A model generated the notes under the pieces. That model saw nothing but the letters and a program-made list of their open reading frames with translations. It was not told the origin of the DNA and ran no database searches. Below are positions 35,130 to 47,225 of a stretch of DNA of 64,000 bases, in pieces. The stretch is from Paratinospora sagittata (taxonomy: Eukaryota > Streptophyta > Magnoliopsida > Ranunculales > Menispermaceae): the NCBI GenBank assembly GCA_035771175.1, contig CM069613.1, forward strand, positions 2,081,501-2,145,500. Direction: 5' to 3'. Each line of letters begins with the position of its first letter. The stretch's first letter is position 1. Both the position numbers and the translations under genes were made by a program.

Positions 35130-35506
35130 GGTTGTGTTTGGTTCATAATTTAAAAACTAGAATACAATGAATGTAGAAAGCGAAAATTTAAAAAATGACT
35201 TTTTATCGATTTTTAAAAATATTTTCTTTTTGTAAATTTTAAAAAGGAAAATGTTTTGTAACACATTTTGTTAATATTATTTTAGATAGTTGTTGGATTG
35301 TCTAGAATTATGTATTAAGACGTAATTCGAGATGATTTAATAATTTTTAAAGTAATGTCAACGAAGCGTGTTTGAAAAATGTGTTGTCAAAGCATTATTT
35401 TTTTGAAAAACAGTTTTTAGATTTTAACCAACTAAATGCGTTTTTATCGCTTTTCCAAACATTTAGATACAAAAAACTGTATATGAATTACAAGCCAAAC
35501 ACGATC
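35130..35506. mobile_element. Tourist-like MITE, copy C
   Basis: The element starts GGTTGTGTTTGGTTCATAAT and ends GCCAAACACGATC, with TAA on both sides (35127-35129 and 35507-35509). At 377 bp it is longer than copies A and B, apparently because of extra internal sequence at about 35260-35400. It lies 125 bp after the stop codon of the FYV7-like gene. Confidence 0.7.
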
Positions 35507-35509
35507 TAA

Positions 35510-36780
35510 GCTTCTTTTTGGTGATTTTGGTTGTTGCGAATGTTCGAAGTTGGTGACCAACATTCCAGTTTGTGATGATTTTGAAGGTCTAATTTTTTAT
35601 TTTTTTTCAAAGAATCATAGGTTTGTGATGAACAAACAGAAATTTCTACATTTTTTAATCAAATTTGGGATCTAAATCCATTATACAAGCTTGTAATCTA
35701 CCATCAAAATCTCATAAATACCAGAAAAGGGCTAAAAACAATTTTAGGTGACTAGCTATATTCAATAATTTGATAGAACAAGAAACTAAAACTTGCAATG
35801 AATTGCATCACCTTAAAGTTTCTCAGCATTCTCAGCATATCTATAAAGATATTAATAATAACACAACCCCTTGAACCATACAATGATACATGGCGACTTA
35901 AATTTTGAATTACAATAAATAGTTAATCATTTTTATTATATTATTTTATTATTGACAAATTACACTTAAAGCCCCTTCTACTCAAAGAATCACACACCCT
36001 TTCAGCAAAAAAAATGAGTTCAAATAAAACTAGGTTTAGGCAACAACTTATATGAACTTACTAATAATATATGGTCGAACTCAACTTAGTTTTAAATTTG
36101 GGCAATATTTCTAAATACGATCCTATTTGAAACCGAATTCTCAATTTTATCACATTTTAAAAGGCACACAATGCAATTATTAAAACAATAATATATCAAT
36201 CTATCTGTAATTTATATTATATTTATATTATTTATAAGGTCAAAACTTTTTATTGAGGGTGATTTGTTTTTATTATAATTTTAATAATATTTTTTATTTA
36301 TTTATTAGAAATTTTGAATTCCAATTCATATTATAAATAGTTAAAAGAGTATTTTTAGAACAATTAAATCAAACCAACCCATATTTTCAATTGACCTTTT
36401 TTTTATATTTGTTTTAATTTATACAGACAATCAATAAGACTTAATTCTTTATAAATTTTAAAAATTAAAATAAAATAAATATAAATTATAAAATATAAAT
36501 GCACTAAAATAAATATATATGTATATAATACTAATGCAAAAACCTGGGCAAACTCACGGGTGATCATTTTAGACTTAATCCCAACAATGCCCACCATTCC
36601 TTAATAGTATATCAATTTTATAAAATAAATGTTTCACTTTTAATGGGCATATAAGTAATTAATAGTATAAAGCTCAAAACGGATAAGACTCAAACCACAA
36701 ACTTTTACGTGAATTTCGCCTCAATTTTAAACGTGCATGTCAAATTATTCCTCCTAGGCCCGAAGAATAGAGACTCGAAT
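35510..36780. other. Intergenic, no gene seen
   Basis: AT-rich DNA between the FYV7-like gene and the eIF6 upstream region. Only short frames occur and none has coding character. Confidence 0.5.
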
Positions 36781-36789
36781 AATTTTGGT

Positions 36790-37035
36790 ATAAGTAAGAA
36801 GAATTATTTGGCCTCTCTTTTGATTACTGGTTTTCTGGCACTCGAAATGTATTCTCTACCAATAAGGACATGACTAATCCTCCTGGATTTCAGGCTACTG
36901 CAGAGGCTAGAGCGACCCTCCCTAGCGTGGGCATAGCATAAGAGGCACGAACTCCGACCCCAAGTCGAGTTTCGAACTCATAACCTAACGATGCCCCCTC
37001 AACTCCTACGGGTGCAATCCCTTGAACTAGTTAGT
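36790..37035 (-). mobile_element. Probable tRNA-derived SINE (minus strand)
   Basis: Minus-strand reading gives AACTAGTTCAAGGGATTGCA, then about 35 bp on GGTTATGAGTTCGAAACTCG, spaced like pol III A and B boxes. A GC-rich body follows (GGGGTCGGAGTTCGTGCC, CCCACGCTAGGGAGGGTCGC). The fold of a real tRNA is absent. This patch is far more GC-rich than its surroundings. Confidence 0.55.
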
Positions 37036-37119
37036 TCTTTCATTTATGTAACAAAAGTAAGAAGAATTTAGATAAACAAATATTGAAATGAAGAGGAAGA
37101 GGCACCAAAAAGAAATAGG

Positions 37120-37600
37120 TTACATTGGGTCCGAGCTAAAATTCAACTCAATTCAAACAGTTCAAGTTAAATTGGTCAACTTGAACAATTTCAAATCAAA
37201 CTCAATCTGAATCAAACTAATTCCTTAATCCGACCAAACTCAATTCAAATTAGTTCAGGTTAGGTTGAATTGGAGATGACTTTTATATATATATATTATT
37301 TTCATAAAGTTGGCTTGAACTTTTGATGAAAAAAAAAAAAAATTAAGAAAAAAAAACAAAGAAGAAGAAAGGTTAAGAGGTTTAGACAAAAAAAAATTAT
37401 AATTTGGATTTGAGGCTTTATGAATTTCATAAATTTTGCAATTTAATGACTTTAAGAGATAAGAGATTTAAAGTTTAAGGTTAAGGTTAAGTTGGGATTG
37501 GGTTGAGTTTTAAGAGCATCAACTCATGACTCAATTAAAATCATTCGGGTTGAAACTTTTTGAACCCAACCCATCCCAAATGGTTTTATAAGTTGGCTTT
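37120..37600. mobile_element. hAT-like non-autonomous element, degraded copy
   Basis: The interior matches the element at 14635-15176: TCCGAGCTAAAATTCAACTC on the left, then AAAGAAGAAGAAAGGTTAAG, GAGATAAGAGATTTAA and ATCATTCGGGTTGAAACTTT before AACCCAACCC on the right, in the same order. The ends are worn and no 8-bp duplication was found. Confidence 0.5.
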
Positions 37601-37725
37601 ATGCGATCTAATAAATTCTCAAGCACAATATTAATAAAATATATTTAAAAAATATATTTGTAAAATATTTTTTAGAAATATGTTTTTAAAATTTTTATTT
37701 AATTTATTTCCGTGGAACGCACGAA

Positions 37726-37751
37726 ATATATATATATATATATATATATAG
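37726..37751. repeat. (TA)n microsatellite
   Basis: About 12 TA units upstream of the eIF6 leader. It could serve as the TATA region of that gene, whose start codon is 315 bp away with an inferred leader intron between. Confidence 0.8.
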
Positions 37752-37795
37752 TCACAGTTTTTATTACATCCACGAAAAGGTTTCATAATTGTATT

Positions 37796-37806
37796 AGGTT
37801 AGGGTT
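37796..37806 (+). promoter_or_regulatory. Telo-box-like motif upstream of eIF6
   Basis: GGTTAGGGTTC contains the reverse of AACCCTAA, the telo-box known from promoters of plant translation and ribosome-biogenesis genes. It lies just before the presumed leader exon. Confidence 0.45.
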
Positions 37807-37913
37807 CATATTCAAGTCCTTAGCCCCAAAAAAGAAATCTTCCATCGATCGGAACTTGAGCAATCGGTTCTGCACAGAGACTACAGAGATTCCATCACTC
37901 AATTCTTCCGAAG

Positions 37914-38028
37914 GTATTCTCGTTTCAATCTTTCTTTTCTTTTTGTGTAATGCGATTCGAAATCATGTCTCAATTAGGGTTTTAATCTGCTTTTCCCCAA
38001 TCACGCTCAAAATCTATCTTTGATGCAG
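37914..38028 (+). other. Possible leader intron of eIF6
   Basis: CCGAAG|GTATTCTCG at the left and TGATGCAG|GTTTCGCAG at the right would remove 115 bp of T-rich DNA from the 5' UTR. The composition is intron-like. There is no transcript evidence. Confidence 0.45.
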
Positions 38029-38065
38029 GTTTCGCAGTCATTAACATCATCGTCATCTTCTTCTC

Positions 38066-40914
38066 ATGGCGACTCGTAAGTGTTTGAACCGATTATTATT
38101 TGTTCTAAATTTCATCTATTATAGATCTGAATAAGCATTCTGGTTGGTCAATCTAATTGCATTCTGGTTTGAATGTCTTGTTTTATGAACTTATTGAATT
38201 GTATTACAGGTCTTCAGTTTGAGAATTCATGTGATATTGGGGTGTTCTCAAAGCTCACCAATGCATACTGTCTAGTTGCAATCGGAGGTTCCGAAAACTT
38301 TTACAGGTCACTAGAGCGCCATAGCTTTAATCGCAATTCACGATACTTTCGTATTGTTTCGGCTATTATGATAAGGTTTTATGATGTTGTTTGTGGTTGT
38401 TTTTGTTGTATTTGCAGTACATTTGAAGCTGAGCTTGCAGATGTTATACCCGTCGTTAAGACCTCTATCGGGGGCACTAGAATAGTTGGGAGGCTATGTG
38501 CCGGTGAGTTTTCTGAGAATACACGGTTTAGATGCCCTAGAAGTGTTTTGGTTTCTAAAGGGTGTTTTTGATTGCTTATGATGGCAGGAAACAAAAATGG
38601 GCTTCTTTTGCCTCATACAACTACTGACCAAGGTAACTTTGGGTTTGGAATCAGTGATTATGGAATATTTAGCTGTTTATCTGCTTTTGATGCTTGAACT
38701 TCTTTGGTTGTTGCTTGGTTTCTTCTCTGTTCCTCGGTAGGATTACATTCAGATTTAATTTCGAAAGTTCATTTTCTTCTTGTTTATTTCAATTTTCAAT
38801 GAGTTTGAAGTACTTATAGATCACATGTTCTTTTGAGCATTAAATTATGTGGTGATATTCATGTATGTCTTATTTCTTATGTGTCATTTCGATTTGTAGT
38901 TGATAATTCTAATGGTTGTTGTGAAAAGATTTTGATTAGAAACTTAAAGAGATAGGATATTTTAGTAATTGAAGTTGAAGCAGCTACTTTATAAGTATTA
39001 GAAATTTTGGTGGTTTTGATTGAACTTTTGATTTAATTGAGAGATGGCCTATTCGTCAAATAATGCTAATAGGTCAATTCAGTTCTATCAAGTTGTTTAT
39101 AATTGACTCATTGTTATGAAAAGTTAGGGAATACAACTCATTGAGCTTCCTATGATGCGATAAAGCTTCAATGACCTTCATATGCTTCAATCTTATTATC
39201 TGCATGCTTGATTTGTGATTCTTAATTATTTTTAGCTCGCCATTCTCATGTGGAATGGTTAATCATGTGTATATATGTATATATTTTGTGTATTCAGATA
39301 TACATCATCCAGATAAGGATTCGTGCAATTTTCAGATTTTAGGATGTACTTATTCAATTTCTGCTGTAGTATAGCAACAGTTTTGACATTCTTGTTGTAC
39401 TGTTTTAATTCTTATATGCAGTTTATGGCAAGCCAATCTAACTCAAATCTGTTAATTTATGCCCTTCAACCCGTTTATCCATTTTAGAGCTTCAACACAT
39501 TCGGAACAGTTTACCAGATCAAGTAGTTGTTCAGCGCATTGAGGAAAAACTATCTGCTTTGGGGAATTGCATAGCTTGCAATGACCATGTTGCTCTTACA
39601 CACACTGATCTCGACAAGGTAAAGTGATGTTGCTTCTTTTGAAAAAACTGAATTAATTCAAATTTTTTGTTTCATTTTGGTTCTCTCTTTCTATCTCTTC
39701 TGTTTTTCATAACCTACCTTTTTCTTAAAGAAGATGAAATTTCAATTAAAAGGGAATTGAATTGTATGTGTTTGGTTAATGTATGGGATTCAATATGTAC
39801 CCTTATATGATTTGGAACAGTGGGCAGCAGTGTCTTATCTAAATTATAATCATGTCAAAACTATAATGAGACAAGTTGGTCGCCCTTTCTAGTTCCCATC
39901 AATAAATTGTTATAGTGATTTGGGCTCGTTAGAACGGGTTTGAATATAGATAGTAGAAATGGAATTGTCTTGATTGATTTGAATTTGTTGTCATCTTCAC
40001 AATACAAAATAATCTCCATCTGACTACATCCATATACTGATCTATGTTAACTTCATGATCCGACATGGGTATGAGTTATGTATCCGACACTTTAGATTTT
40101 AGAATATTACTATATAGATTCTCCAATAAAAAGAAGAGAAAGTGTGAAAGAAGATAATGACTAATAGGTAAAATTTACTTAACTAAGGGAACAAATCAGA
40201 TAATAAATGAGTGAAAAGAAGAATAAAAGGAAAGAACAACACATAATATAGCTGAGTCCCCATATTCCAGAATTTGAAAATGAACAAGTCGGACCTCTAG
40301 ATATATACCCGTATCCGATACCCATACCCAAGTCACGGTAAGATAGATACTGACATATGATTTGGTTTTCTCATTTAACTCCTCTTTTTTTTCTTTTTCT
40401 TTTTCTTTTTTATTTGAAAAAAAAATCAGGAAACCGAAGAGATGATTGCAGACATTCTTGGAGTGGAAGTGTTTAGGCAGACTATTGCCGGAAACATTCT
40501 TGTGGGCAGTTACTGCACCTTCTCCAACCGAGGTGGGCTGGTAAGAAAAGAAAGCATTTATGGTTTTAGGGTTTTAGTATGCATAAAGAGATGCAATGCT
40601 GTCCCAATAATTTGATCGATTCTTAATTCTTAAACGAAATCTTTTTTCTTCAACAGGTCCATCCCCATACATCCGTCGAAGATTTGGATGAACTTTCAAC
40701 ATTGCTTCAAGTTCCTCTGGTGGCTGGAACTGTGAACCGTGGTAGTGAGGTCATTGCTGCAGGCATGACTGTGAATGATTGGATGGCTTTTTGTGGATCA
40801 GACACCACTGCGACGGAGCTCTCGGTGATTGAAAGTGTCTTCAAGTTGAGGGAAGCCCAGCCTAGTGCTATTGTTGATGAAATGAGGAAATCCTTGATTG
40901 ACAGTTATGTTTGA
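38066..40914 (+). CDS. eIF6: Eukaryotic translation initiation factor 6, seven coding exons
   Basis: Exons 38066-38075, 38210-38306, 38418-38503, 38588-38632, 39488-39618, 40430-40540 and 40657-40914, all with GT-AG introns, give exactly 245 residues, the family length. The first coding exon is only 10 nt (ATGGCGACTC). The protein begins [16 protein letters not shown] and carries the family's conserved blocks [66 protein letters not shown] and [19 protein letters not shown]. eIF6 acts in 60S subunit maturation in the nucleolus and keeps free 60S from joining 40S; it forms a five-fold pseudosymmetric ring. No lesion is seen and all introns keep the frame, so the gene looks functional. Confidence 0.97.
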
Positions 40915-41720
40915 TGATTTCCAGATTAGGAATTTACTTACCCATTACTTTATAGAACTGTTGCTACTGTCTTTTTACGTCTCTTTTTTATGTTTTTGTT
41001 TTGTTGTTTTTTTTTTGGTAGTCTGTTTATTTAGATCCCTGCTGCGCTTGGAGGAGCTTGTAATACCAGTATAAGTGTATTTATGTTTTGATAATTTTGA
41101 TGAAAAGTGGGTTATGTTTTGTTTTAAGATTCATTGATCAAAAGGAATCCTATTACTATACTCCCTTTTATTTGATTTTATGATAGACATTAATTTAGGT
41201 GGGTTAATAATAATCATAATAAATAATTATTATAGATTTAAGGCTAAGCTTCTTTGTTTTTCCATAATTAGAGAATGAGTTTAGAAGTACTTTTTTTTCA
41301 TTGTGTTTGATCATTGAGAAAATGAAGATTTCTTTGAGAAAATCACAAGTGTCATTGTTAAGTTGAGACAGTTTCTTAATTTTCCTTTGTTTTTGTTTTA
41401 TCAGAACTTTTTAATGTAAGAAGATGAAAAAAATTATTGATAAAAAATTGAATATAAATAAAGTTGAGGTTTAGGTTTTAAATTATTGTGAATGTTTTTA
41501 TTTATTTATTTTTATTGAAAGGATTAGTGTCAAATATTTTATGTTATTTTATTTAATTCAAAAATAAAAATAAAAAAATAGGCTAATTAAATAAAAATAA
41601 AAATAATCTGTCTTGGCCTACATGAAAAGTTCATCAACGACCTAATTGACCATTAACCGATCAATTGATCAATCGACTTGTGTCAAATGTTCCATGTCGC
41701 ATATTCTCTTCCATAAGAAA
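40915..41720. other. eIF6 3' flank and intergenic region
   Basis: T-rich sequence after the stop contains the probable 3' UTR (about 200 bp). The rest is AT-rich with a short repeated ATTGACCATTAACCGATCAA-type segment near 41640-41680. No gene seen. Confidence 0.45.
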
Positions 41721-41724
41721 GAGC

Positions 41725-41733
41725 TATATATAA
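41725..41733 (+). promoter_or_regulatory. TATA box of the F-box gene
   Basis: TATATATAA lies 45 bp upstream of the ATG at 41778, giving a very short leader. It is the only TATA-like motif close to this start. Confidence 0.5.
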
Positions 41734-41777
41734 ATCCTCAATTACTATTATTATTTTAAGCTCTCAATCTCCAAAAA

Positions 41778-44700
41778 ATGGAACAATTGGGTCGGAACCA
41801 AAGCTCACTTCCTGAAGATCTTACACTTCAGATCGTCTCCTTCCTCGAGGTTCGCTTGTTTCCGAAATTTCTGCTTATTAGATTGGGGTTTCTTGTTTTC
41901 CTTTATGTTCATCCTCTAATTTTTCTTTTTTAAGTAAATTTTTTGATAATGAAGGCAAAAGATGTTTGTGCGTTGGGAAGTTGCAGTCGATTTTGGCGCG
42001 AATTGTGCTTGTCAGATTGCTTATGGGCAGATCTGTGTAGAGAAAGATGGCCTTCGTTGGATTTCTCTGAACAATTTCCAGTTTCGAAGAGGGCCAAAGG
42101 GAAGGACTCCTCTAATGATGATGATGATATTAATCACCGTTTCTCATCTGTTGAGGTTTGATTTCATTTGTTCTTTTTTTTTTATTAGTATTATTTTGGA
42201 AAATTTAGAGACCCTTTTCATGAATTTTTTGAATTGAAGTAAGAGGTGGTACTCTAATTTAAATTAGAGAAGAGGTATGTAAAGAAATTTGTTCATTAGA
42301 ATTATAATTTTTCATCTTGTTTTGTAAGGGGGAAAAATGATAAATTTATCCTTTACGCGTTATTTAGCTTTCGTCAGCCACCAGACTGACAATTAGTGAT
42401 CATAAAGTGAGATATTGGGTTTTGTAGATTTTTCCTTCTCTCTTTTCAATGCCATTTAAATCGTTCAAATAGGTGTTAAGATTATAAAAAAAAAAGTTGC
42501 GAGCATTTAAAGTTAATTAATCATTAACTTGACGAATAGTTTGGTTAATTAGTTGACCTAACCTATCAATAACTGATCGATTGAAGCACTCTTAATTATT
42601 ATTTTACGTTCTATGTATATTTTGAAAAGTGTAGGAATTATTTATATCTTATTGAACTGAAACAGTGATCAAAACCAGTCGTCTTGAGAACTTAGATTGG
42701 GATGAAACAAGAAAGGGCTAATTTTGATTGAAGCTTTTTATTATCAGACTAAATTTTGCTTGTTAATGTCTGCTATCGAAGGGTTTCTAATGCATAATGT
42801 ATTTTAGAATGTTTTTTGTTTTAGTTTCTTTTTTTAGGAAAGTTTTTTATTTTGATTTAGTTAATTTTTAGTGGTAGTTCCAGATAATTTTTAAAATTCG
42901 TTTTTATTATTTAAGTGTATTAAAAAATGTTTAGAAGTGTCTAAATAGAGTTCTTATAGGATTAGGAAGTTGCTTTTATGTTATAGATAGATTAGGAAAC
43001 TTATTTTTAGGTGTTTTAGTTATTTTCTAAGATGTTTTAGGGGAGTTATCTATATAAAAAGCTCCAATTACGAAATTTAAGAGATGGAGGTAATTTTTTT
43101 TTCTCTTTGAATATTTTATTCAATAGAATATATATTTGGTTATTTTTTTGAGTATTTTCGTTCTTGCTTCTGCAATGAATCTACATCAGTTTCAAATGCA
43201 GTTTGTTCTTGTTATCTTTTGTAGGGTTGGAGGAGCTTTTACAGTAAGCGGCATGAAGAGATGGCTAGTAGGGCTAGCATTGTAGCTAAGTTTGTGAAAC
43301 AGAACTCCCCATCTGAATCACTTGAGGTTGGGGATTATCTAAGATCAATTGAACGGCTTTATGCAATGGAATTGGGATTCAAGGATGTAGCAATGTTTCT
43401 GTTCGCTTCAAATCAAAATGCGTTGATTAACTTGGTCGGTATTCATTACTCCATATATTGGCTTGAAGTACCGGTAAACTTTCACTTCCCTCTATACCCA
43501 TGTAATTGTTCATCATTTGAATTTGAGTTTGCTTCCTGTTACAAATTGTGTGAAGCTGATCATTTTTTTATATGAATACTGATGGAACACCATGGGAATT
43601 TGCTCTTCAATTTATTTCTTTTGAATCCTGATCAAACTCAAGGAACTCTCCTCTACTTTGCTTTGGTCTTTCATAATTTTTGAAATCTTTCATCGTGGAT
43701 GAAGTCCTCGTTCACAGAAAATGACGCTTAAAGCATGTCTAGTTAGTGAATTGGAAGGTCCTAGGATGAGAATCAGCACCTTAGGAATTCTAGGATTAAT
43801 TAATTGGTACTGAAGTGGTTTATAATTTGGTGTTCTTCAATAGAATCAGCCATAGTTTTTACTTGTTCTTGAATTTTGGGAATGAAGATGAGAGCCTCTT
43901 AATGTTAGAAAGGCAGTCCAGACATTCCTAAGAGAGTCATTGCCCACATGTAATCAAAGTCATTCTGACTGGAGCAGGATGGTCCTTATTGGGAAAGGGG
44001 GAAGGGTGAGTGGTGAGAACAATGGGTAGAGTTGGAAAAACTGAAAGCTAACGTGTAGGTTCAACGTAAGTGCCATGGCAAAAGCAAGATCATCCCATGC
44101 TGGTTCGAAGAGGTAATTAATGTTTATGGACATATATGAGAACTAGAAGGGTTGGCCATAGCGCAAAGGTTGAGGTTGCTCTATTGTGAATTTGAAGGTC
44201 ACAAGTTTAAATTCGAAAACAACCTCTCCATTTTAGAGTTAAGGTTGTGTACATTGGCCCTTATACGAACCCTGTAATGACAAGAGCCTCATGCACTGGG
44301 TGTATGTCCTTACGCATGAGAACTTTTCCTGTCATACCTTGTTGAACTGATTATTCTAGAGTTAGAGGTCGAAGGGTCAATTGCACCTTCGTTCATTTAA
44401 TATTGGCTTTATTCTTGGAAGAACTCTATTTTCACTTGTTAGATTAGTACACTCATAATATTAGAAATTTAGAAAGAAATTTGCGCATACAATGCTTAAA
44501 ATCTTTTGATTATGTTAGCCATCGACATAATACTGGCTTATTTATTCTTTGTTGAGTGGTAATTCTTTTATGTTTTATAATTGATCATTATTTGTTGTGC
44601 TTTTGGGTGTTTATCCTACAAACCAACCTAAGTAATCTGAACAACCCAACTCGAATTGTATGGGTTAGGTTAGGTCTCTAAATCAAATTGGGTTGGGAAT

Positions 44701-45666
44701 TAGCAACTTGATTAAGTTTGGTTGGGTTGAGGTCTAAGAAAAGAAAAAAAAAACTGATCAGCCAGAACTCATTAAGAATATCATTTATTGTTCTTGTTAC
44801 CATTTTTATTAGAGCTATCTATCATAATTGAATTACATAAAATTTCATGCTAAAGTAACATGAAGGAAAACTTTATATAAAATTGCAATTATGTTCATAT
44901 TTAACTTAAAAATTAGTTTGTGAGATAAGAATTTAGAATCTATAGATTAAAGTAGACCAACCTAGCTCGAATCAACCCAAAATCATTAGGTTGGGTTAGT
45001 TTGAGATATTTTCAACCCAACTTGGTTAGGTTGAGTTGGTATTTGATCAAAACTCGAACCAACCTAAGTTACCCAACCCATGAACACCCCTAGTTCCTGA
45101 TTGCCGAGAGCTCGATTTTTTTAGACTTTCCGATAGCGTGTTATCAAGGCCTATAGCGCGCTATTGCCCATTTTACTAAAAATGGAACCAGAGCCAGATC
45201 AACACCCAGAAGCTGAACCTGTGGCCCCACCTCCACCTCGTCCTAGGTCTAGACTGCGACTTTTCAAGCCTATTACTAAGCCTTTTGATGGAGGAATTTT
45301 ATATGATAAGTACCTTCATGGACTTGTATCAGTTGGAAAAGCTGAACATTCATAAATAATTTGCATAATTGCATCTAAAAAGTTTTCTACTTTTGCTGAT
45401 GTCAGGCCAATCTTGTCTTGGAAGCGCTTTGGGGCCACCATATATCTCAACGACAAGTCTGCGTGAGATGGTGGAAGCTGGGCAGGTGGTTTTATGGATT
45501 TCGATTGCGTGACGAATCCCTTTCTCGCAGGGTCTCTTTGGCAGATCTTGCAGCGTCCAAAGAGGAGGAGGTTCTCGGGGTGCTTCAACGAGGTGCTGTT
45601 CATGAGGTACTGTGTGTTCAGATATCAGTAGCTGATGATGAACCTTTGCACCCAATGGGCATATGA
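41778..45666 (+). CDS. F-box protein, four exons
   Basis: Exons 41778-41849, 41955-42155, 43225-43473 and 45406-45666, all phase 0 with GT-AG introns, give 260 residues. The N-terminus holds an F-box: SSLPEDLTLQIVSFLEAKDV (residues 9-28), then CSRFWRELCLSDCLWADLCR and RWPSL. An acidic linker (NDDDD) follows, then a GWRSFYSKRHEEMASRASIV segment typical of one small family of plant F-box proteins. The C-terminal half has NLVGIHYSIYWLEVP and RQVCVRWWKLGRWFYGFRLR, ending in a conserved VSLADLA and EEEVLGVLQRGAVHEVL. F-box proteins bind SKP1 in SCF ubiquitin ligases and select substrates; this one's target is unknown. No LRR, Kelch or FBA repeats are visible. Intron 3 (1,932 bp) carries transposon remnants. 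Confidence 0.9.
44149..44312 (+). mobile_element. Au-like SINE in F-box intron 3
   Basis: GGGTTGGCCATAGCGCAAAG (A-box side), GGTCACAAGTTTAAATTCGA (B-box side), AACAACCTCT, TTAAGGTTGTGTACATTGGC and CCTCATGCACTGGGTGTATG occur in the order of the plant Au SINE family. Box B is mutated. Confidence 0.65.
44603..45092. mobile_element. hAT-like element in F-box intron 3
   Basis: The left end GGGTGTTTATCCTACAAACC and the right end CATGAACACCCCTAG are roughly inverted (the reverse complement of the right is CTAGGGGTGTTCATG). Both sides have many GGTTGGGTT / AACCCAACC motifs, and CCAACCTAAGT appears near both ends. The internal DNA is AT-rich and non-coding. No clear 8-bp duplication was found. It is distinct in sequence from the 14.6-kb element but similar in type. 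Confidence 0.5.
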
Positions 45667-46650
45667 AAATATACATTCACAGGGCTAATTGTATATATAT
45701 AAGCCCATCTATGTTATTTATTTGTATATGTACATATATAGGTCATATAAGTGAGAATGATGTATTTATATGAATGAATTGGTTGTGTATGTAAAATGCT
45801 GTATTTATAAGCCAAATTGACTCATGGATGTATGCACTGTTATATTTGATTGTAAAAGTCTCATATTATTATCTTAAATATCTTGTTGACTTAGAGATCA
45901 TGGGTTCAAATTTCACAAAAAAAAAATTGAAGTAAAATTGTTTATGTTGATTTTTCTATTTCTAATTGAGCTTAGCCGTGGCGTATTTTTTGTTAGTGAC
46001 CAAGATATAGGTTTTTTTTTCAGAAGCAACAGTGACAATGAAATCACCAAATATTTAGTTTGTCTAAAAATGAGAATAGGCAAAAAACATTTTCCTTTTT
46101 TTTTTTTTTTTGTAACCAAAGGTTAGAGGTAATTGAGATCCCGTCCCGTGAAGGGGTGGGAAGCACATGGGATTAGAGAAGGGACTCGAACCTCTCCAAC
46201 TGGATTATGTTACTCCATTTTGATGTGTGAAATGAACGTGTTTTCAAACTTATGATGGTATTAATAACTAATGAGTAGTTGGTTCAGTAGAAGTAGGTTG
46301 AGTCTCAAAGTCATTCTAAACCCCTTGTATATAAGTTTTGTTAGAAAAGGTTTATCATTCCATTTCTGTCTCGAACATAAACTAGTTCTATCTCGAAAGG
46401 TGTGAGGATACCTCGTGCAAAATCAAAAAAGAAAAAGAAAAAGTGTAAAACATTAAAATATAAAAACTATAGATTAATAGATTTGAGAAATTGCAAATTA
46501 GTATTGTTTATTTCTACTTATTATTATTATTATTATTATTTTGGGGCATGTCTATATCTACTTAACGAAAAAACAAAAAAAAAAAAAATACTTAATGAAA
46601 CTTTTATAATGATTATGATTGAAAAGTAGCCTTCATTATAAAAGTTTCTA
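45667..46650. other. Intergenic between F-box and NOP58 loci
   Basis: TA-rich 3' flank of the F-box gene, then a GC-richer patch at about 46125-46200 (GAGATCCCGTCCCGTGAAGG, then GGACTCGAACCTCTCC) like a repeat fragment, and a (TTA)n run at 46518-46541. No gene seen. Confidence 0.45.
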
Positions 46651-46752
46651 AAATCAAAACAAAATTTAGCCACGACCAACCCTATTTTAACCGGGTTCGG
46701 GTTTGGACCGATTTCACCTGAACCGGCCGATGTCAACTCAGACCCGCCACTT

Positions 46753-46760
46753 AAACCCTA
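46753..46760 (+). promoter_or_regulatory. Telo-box upstream of the NOP58 locus
   Basis: AAACCCTA lies about 120 bp upstream of the inferred leader intron. Telo-boxes are known from promoters of plant nucleolar and ribosomal protein genes, so this fits the NOP58 identity of the downstream locus. Confidence 0.5.
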
Positions 46761-46872
46761 GAGCTTCTTCCCGCGCTAGCTCTCTGGTCCATCTGTACAT
46801 AAGCGCACTTCAACTTCGCTTCAGTTTTACTTCGTTTTCTGATTCTGTTCTTCAAAGCACAAAAGATTTCTG

Positions 46873-47225
46873 GTAATAAGCTCTTCCTTCTTTTCTCACT
46901 ATAATCTCCATTAAAACAAGAAGAAAAATCTCTTAAATTTCTGTAATACTTTGATATTTCTTGTGTCGATACTATTCATTAGAAGATCATTAGAGTTGAA
47001 CTCAAAACTTCAATTTTTCTGGGAAGTTTATGCTTGATATGATGCTCTGGGTACTGTTTTTTTGTGTTTAAAGGGTTGTAGTTTGATGGGTATCTCTTGT
47101 TGTGGCTGTTCTAGTGATGTGCATCAATTTTGAAGTCATTTAGATTCTGCAATGTGTGTGTGTTTGTGTTCTAATTGTTTTTAATGGGTTAATGAGTGAT
47201 GGGTCTTGTTGCATTGTGTTTTTAG
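46873..47225 (+). other. Probable leader intron of the NOP58 locus
   Basis: TTTCTG|GTAATAAG and GTGTTTTTAG|GTGCTTCC bound 353 bp of T-rich sequence in the 5' UTR, 20 bp before the ATG. This is inferred from splice motifs and composition. Confidence 0.45.
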
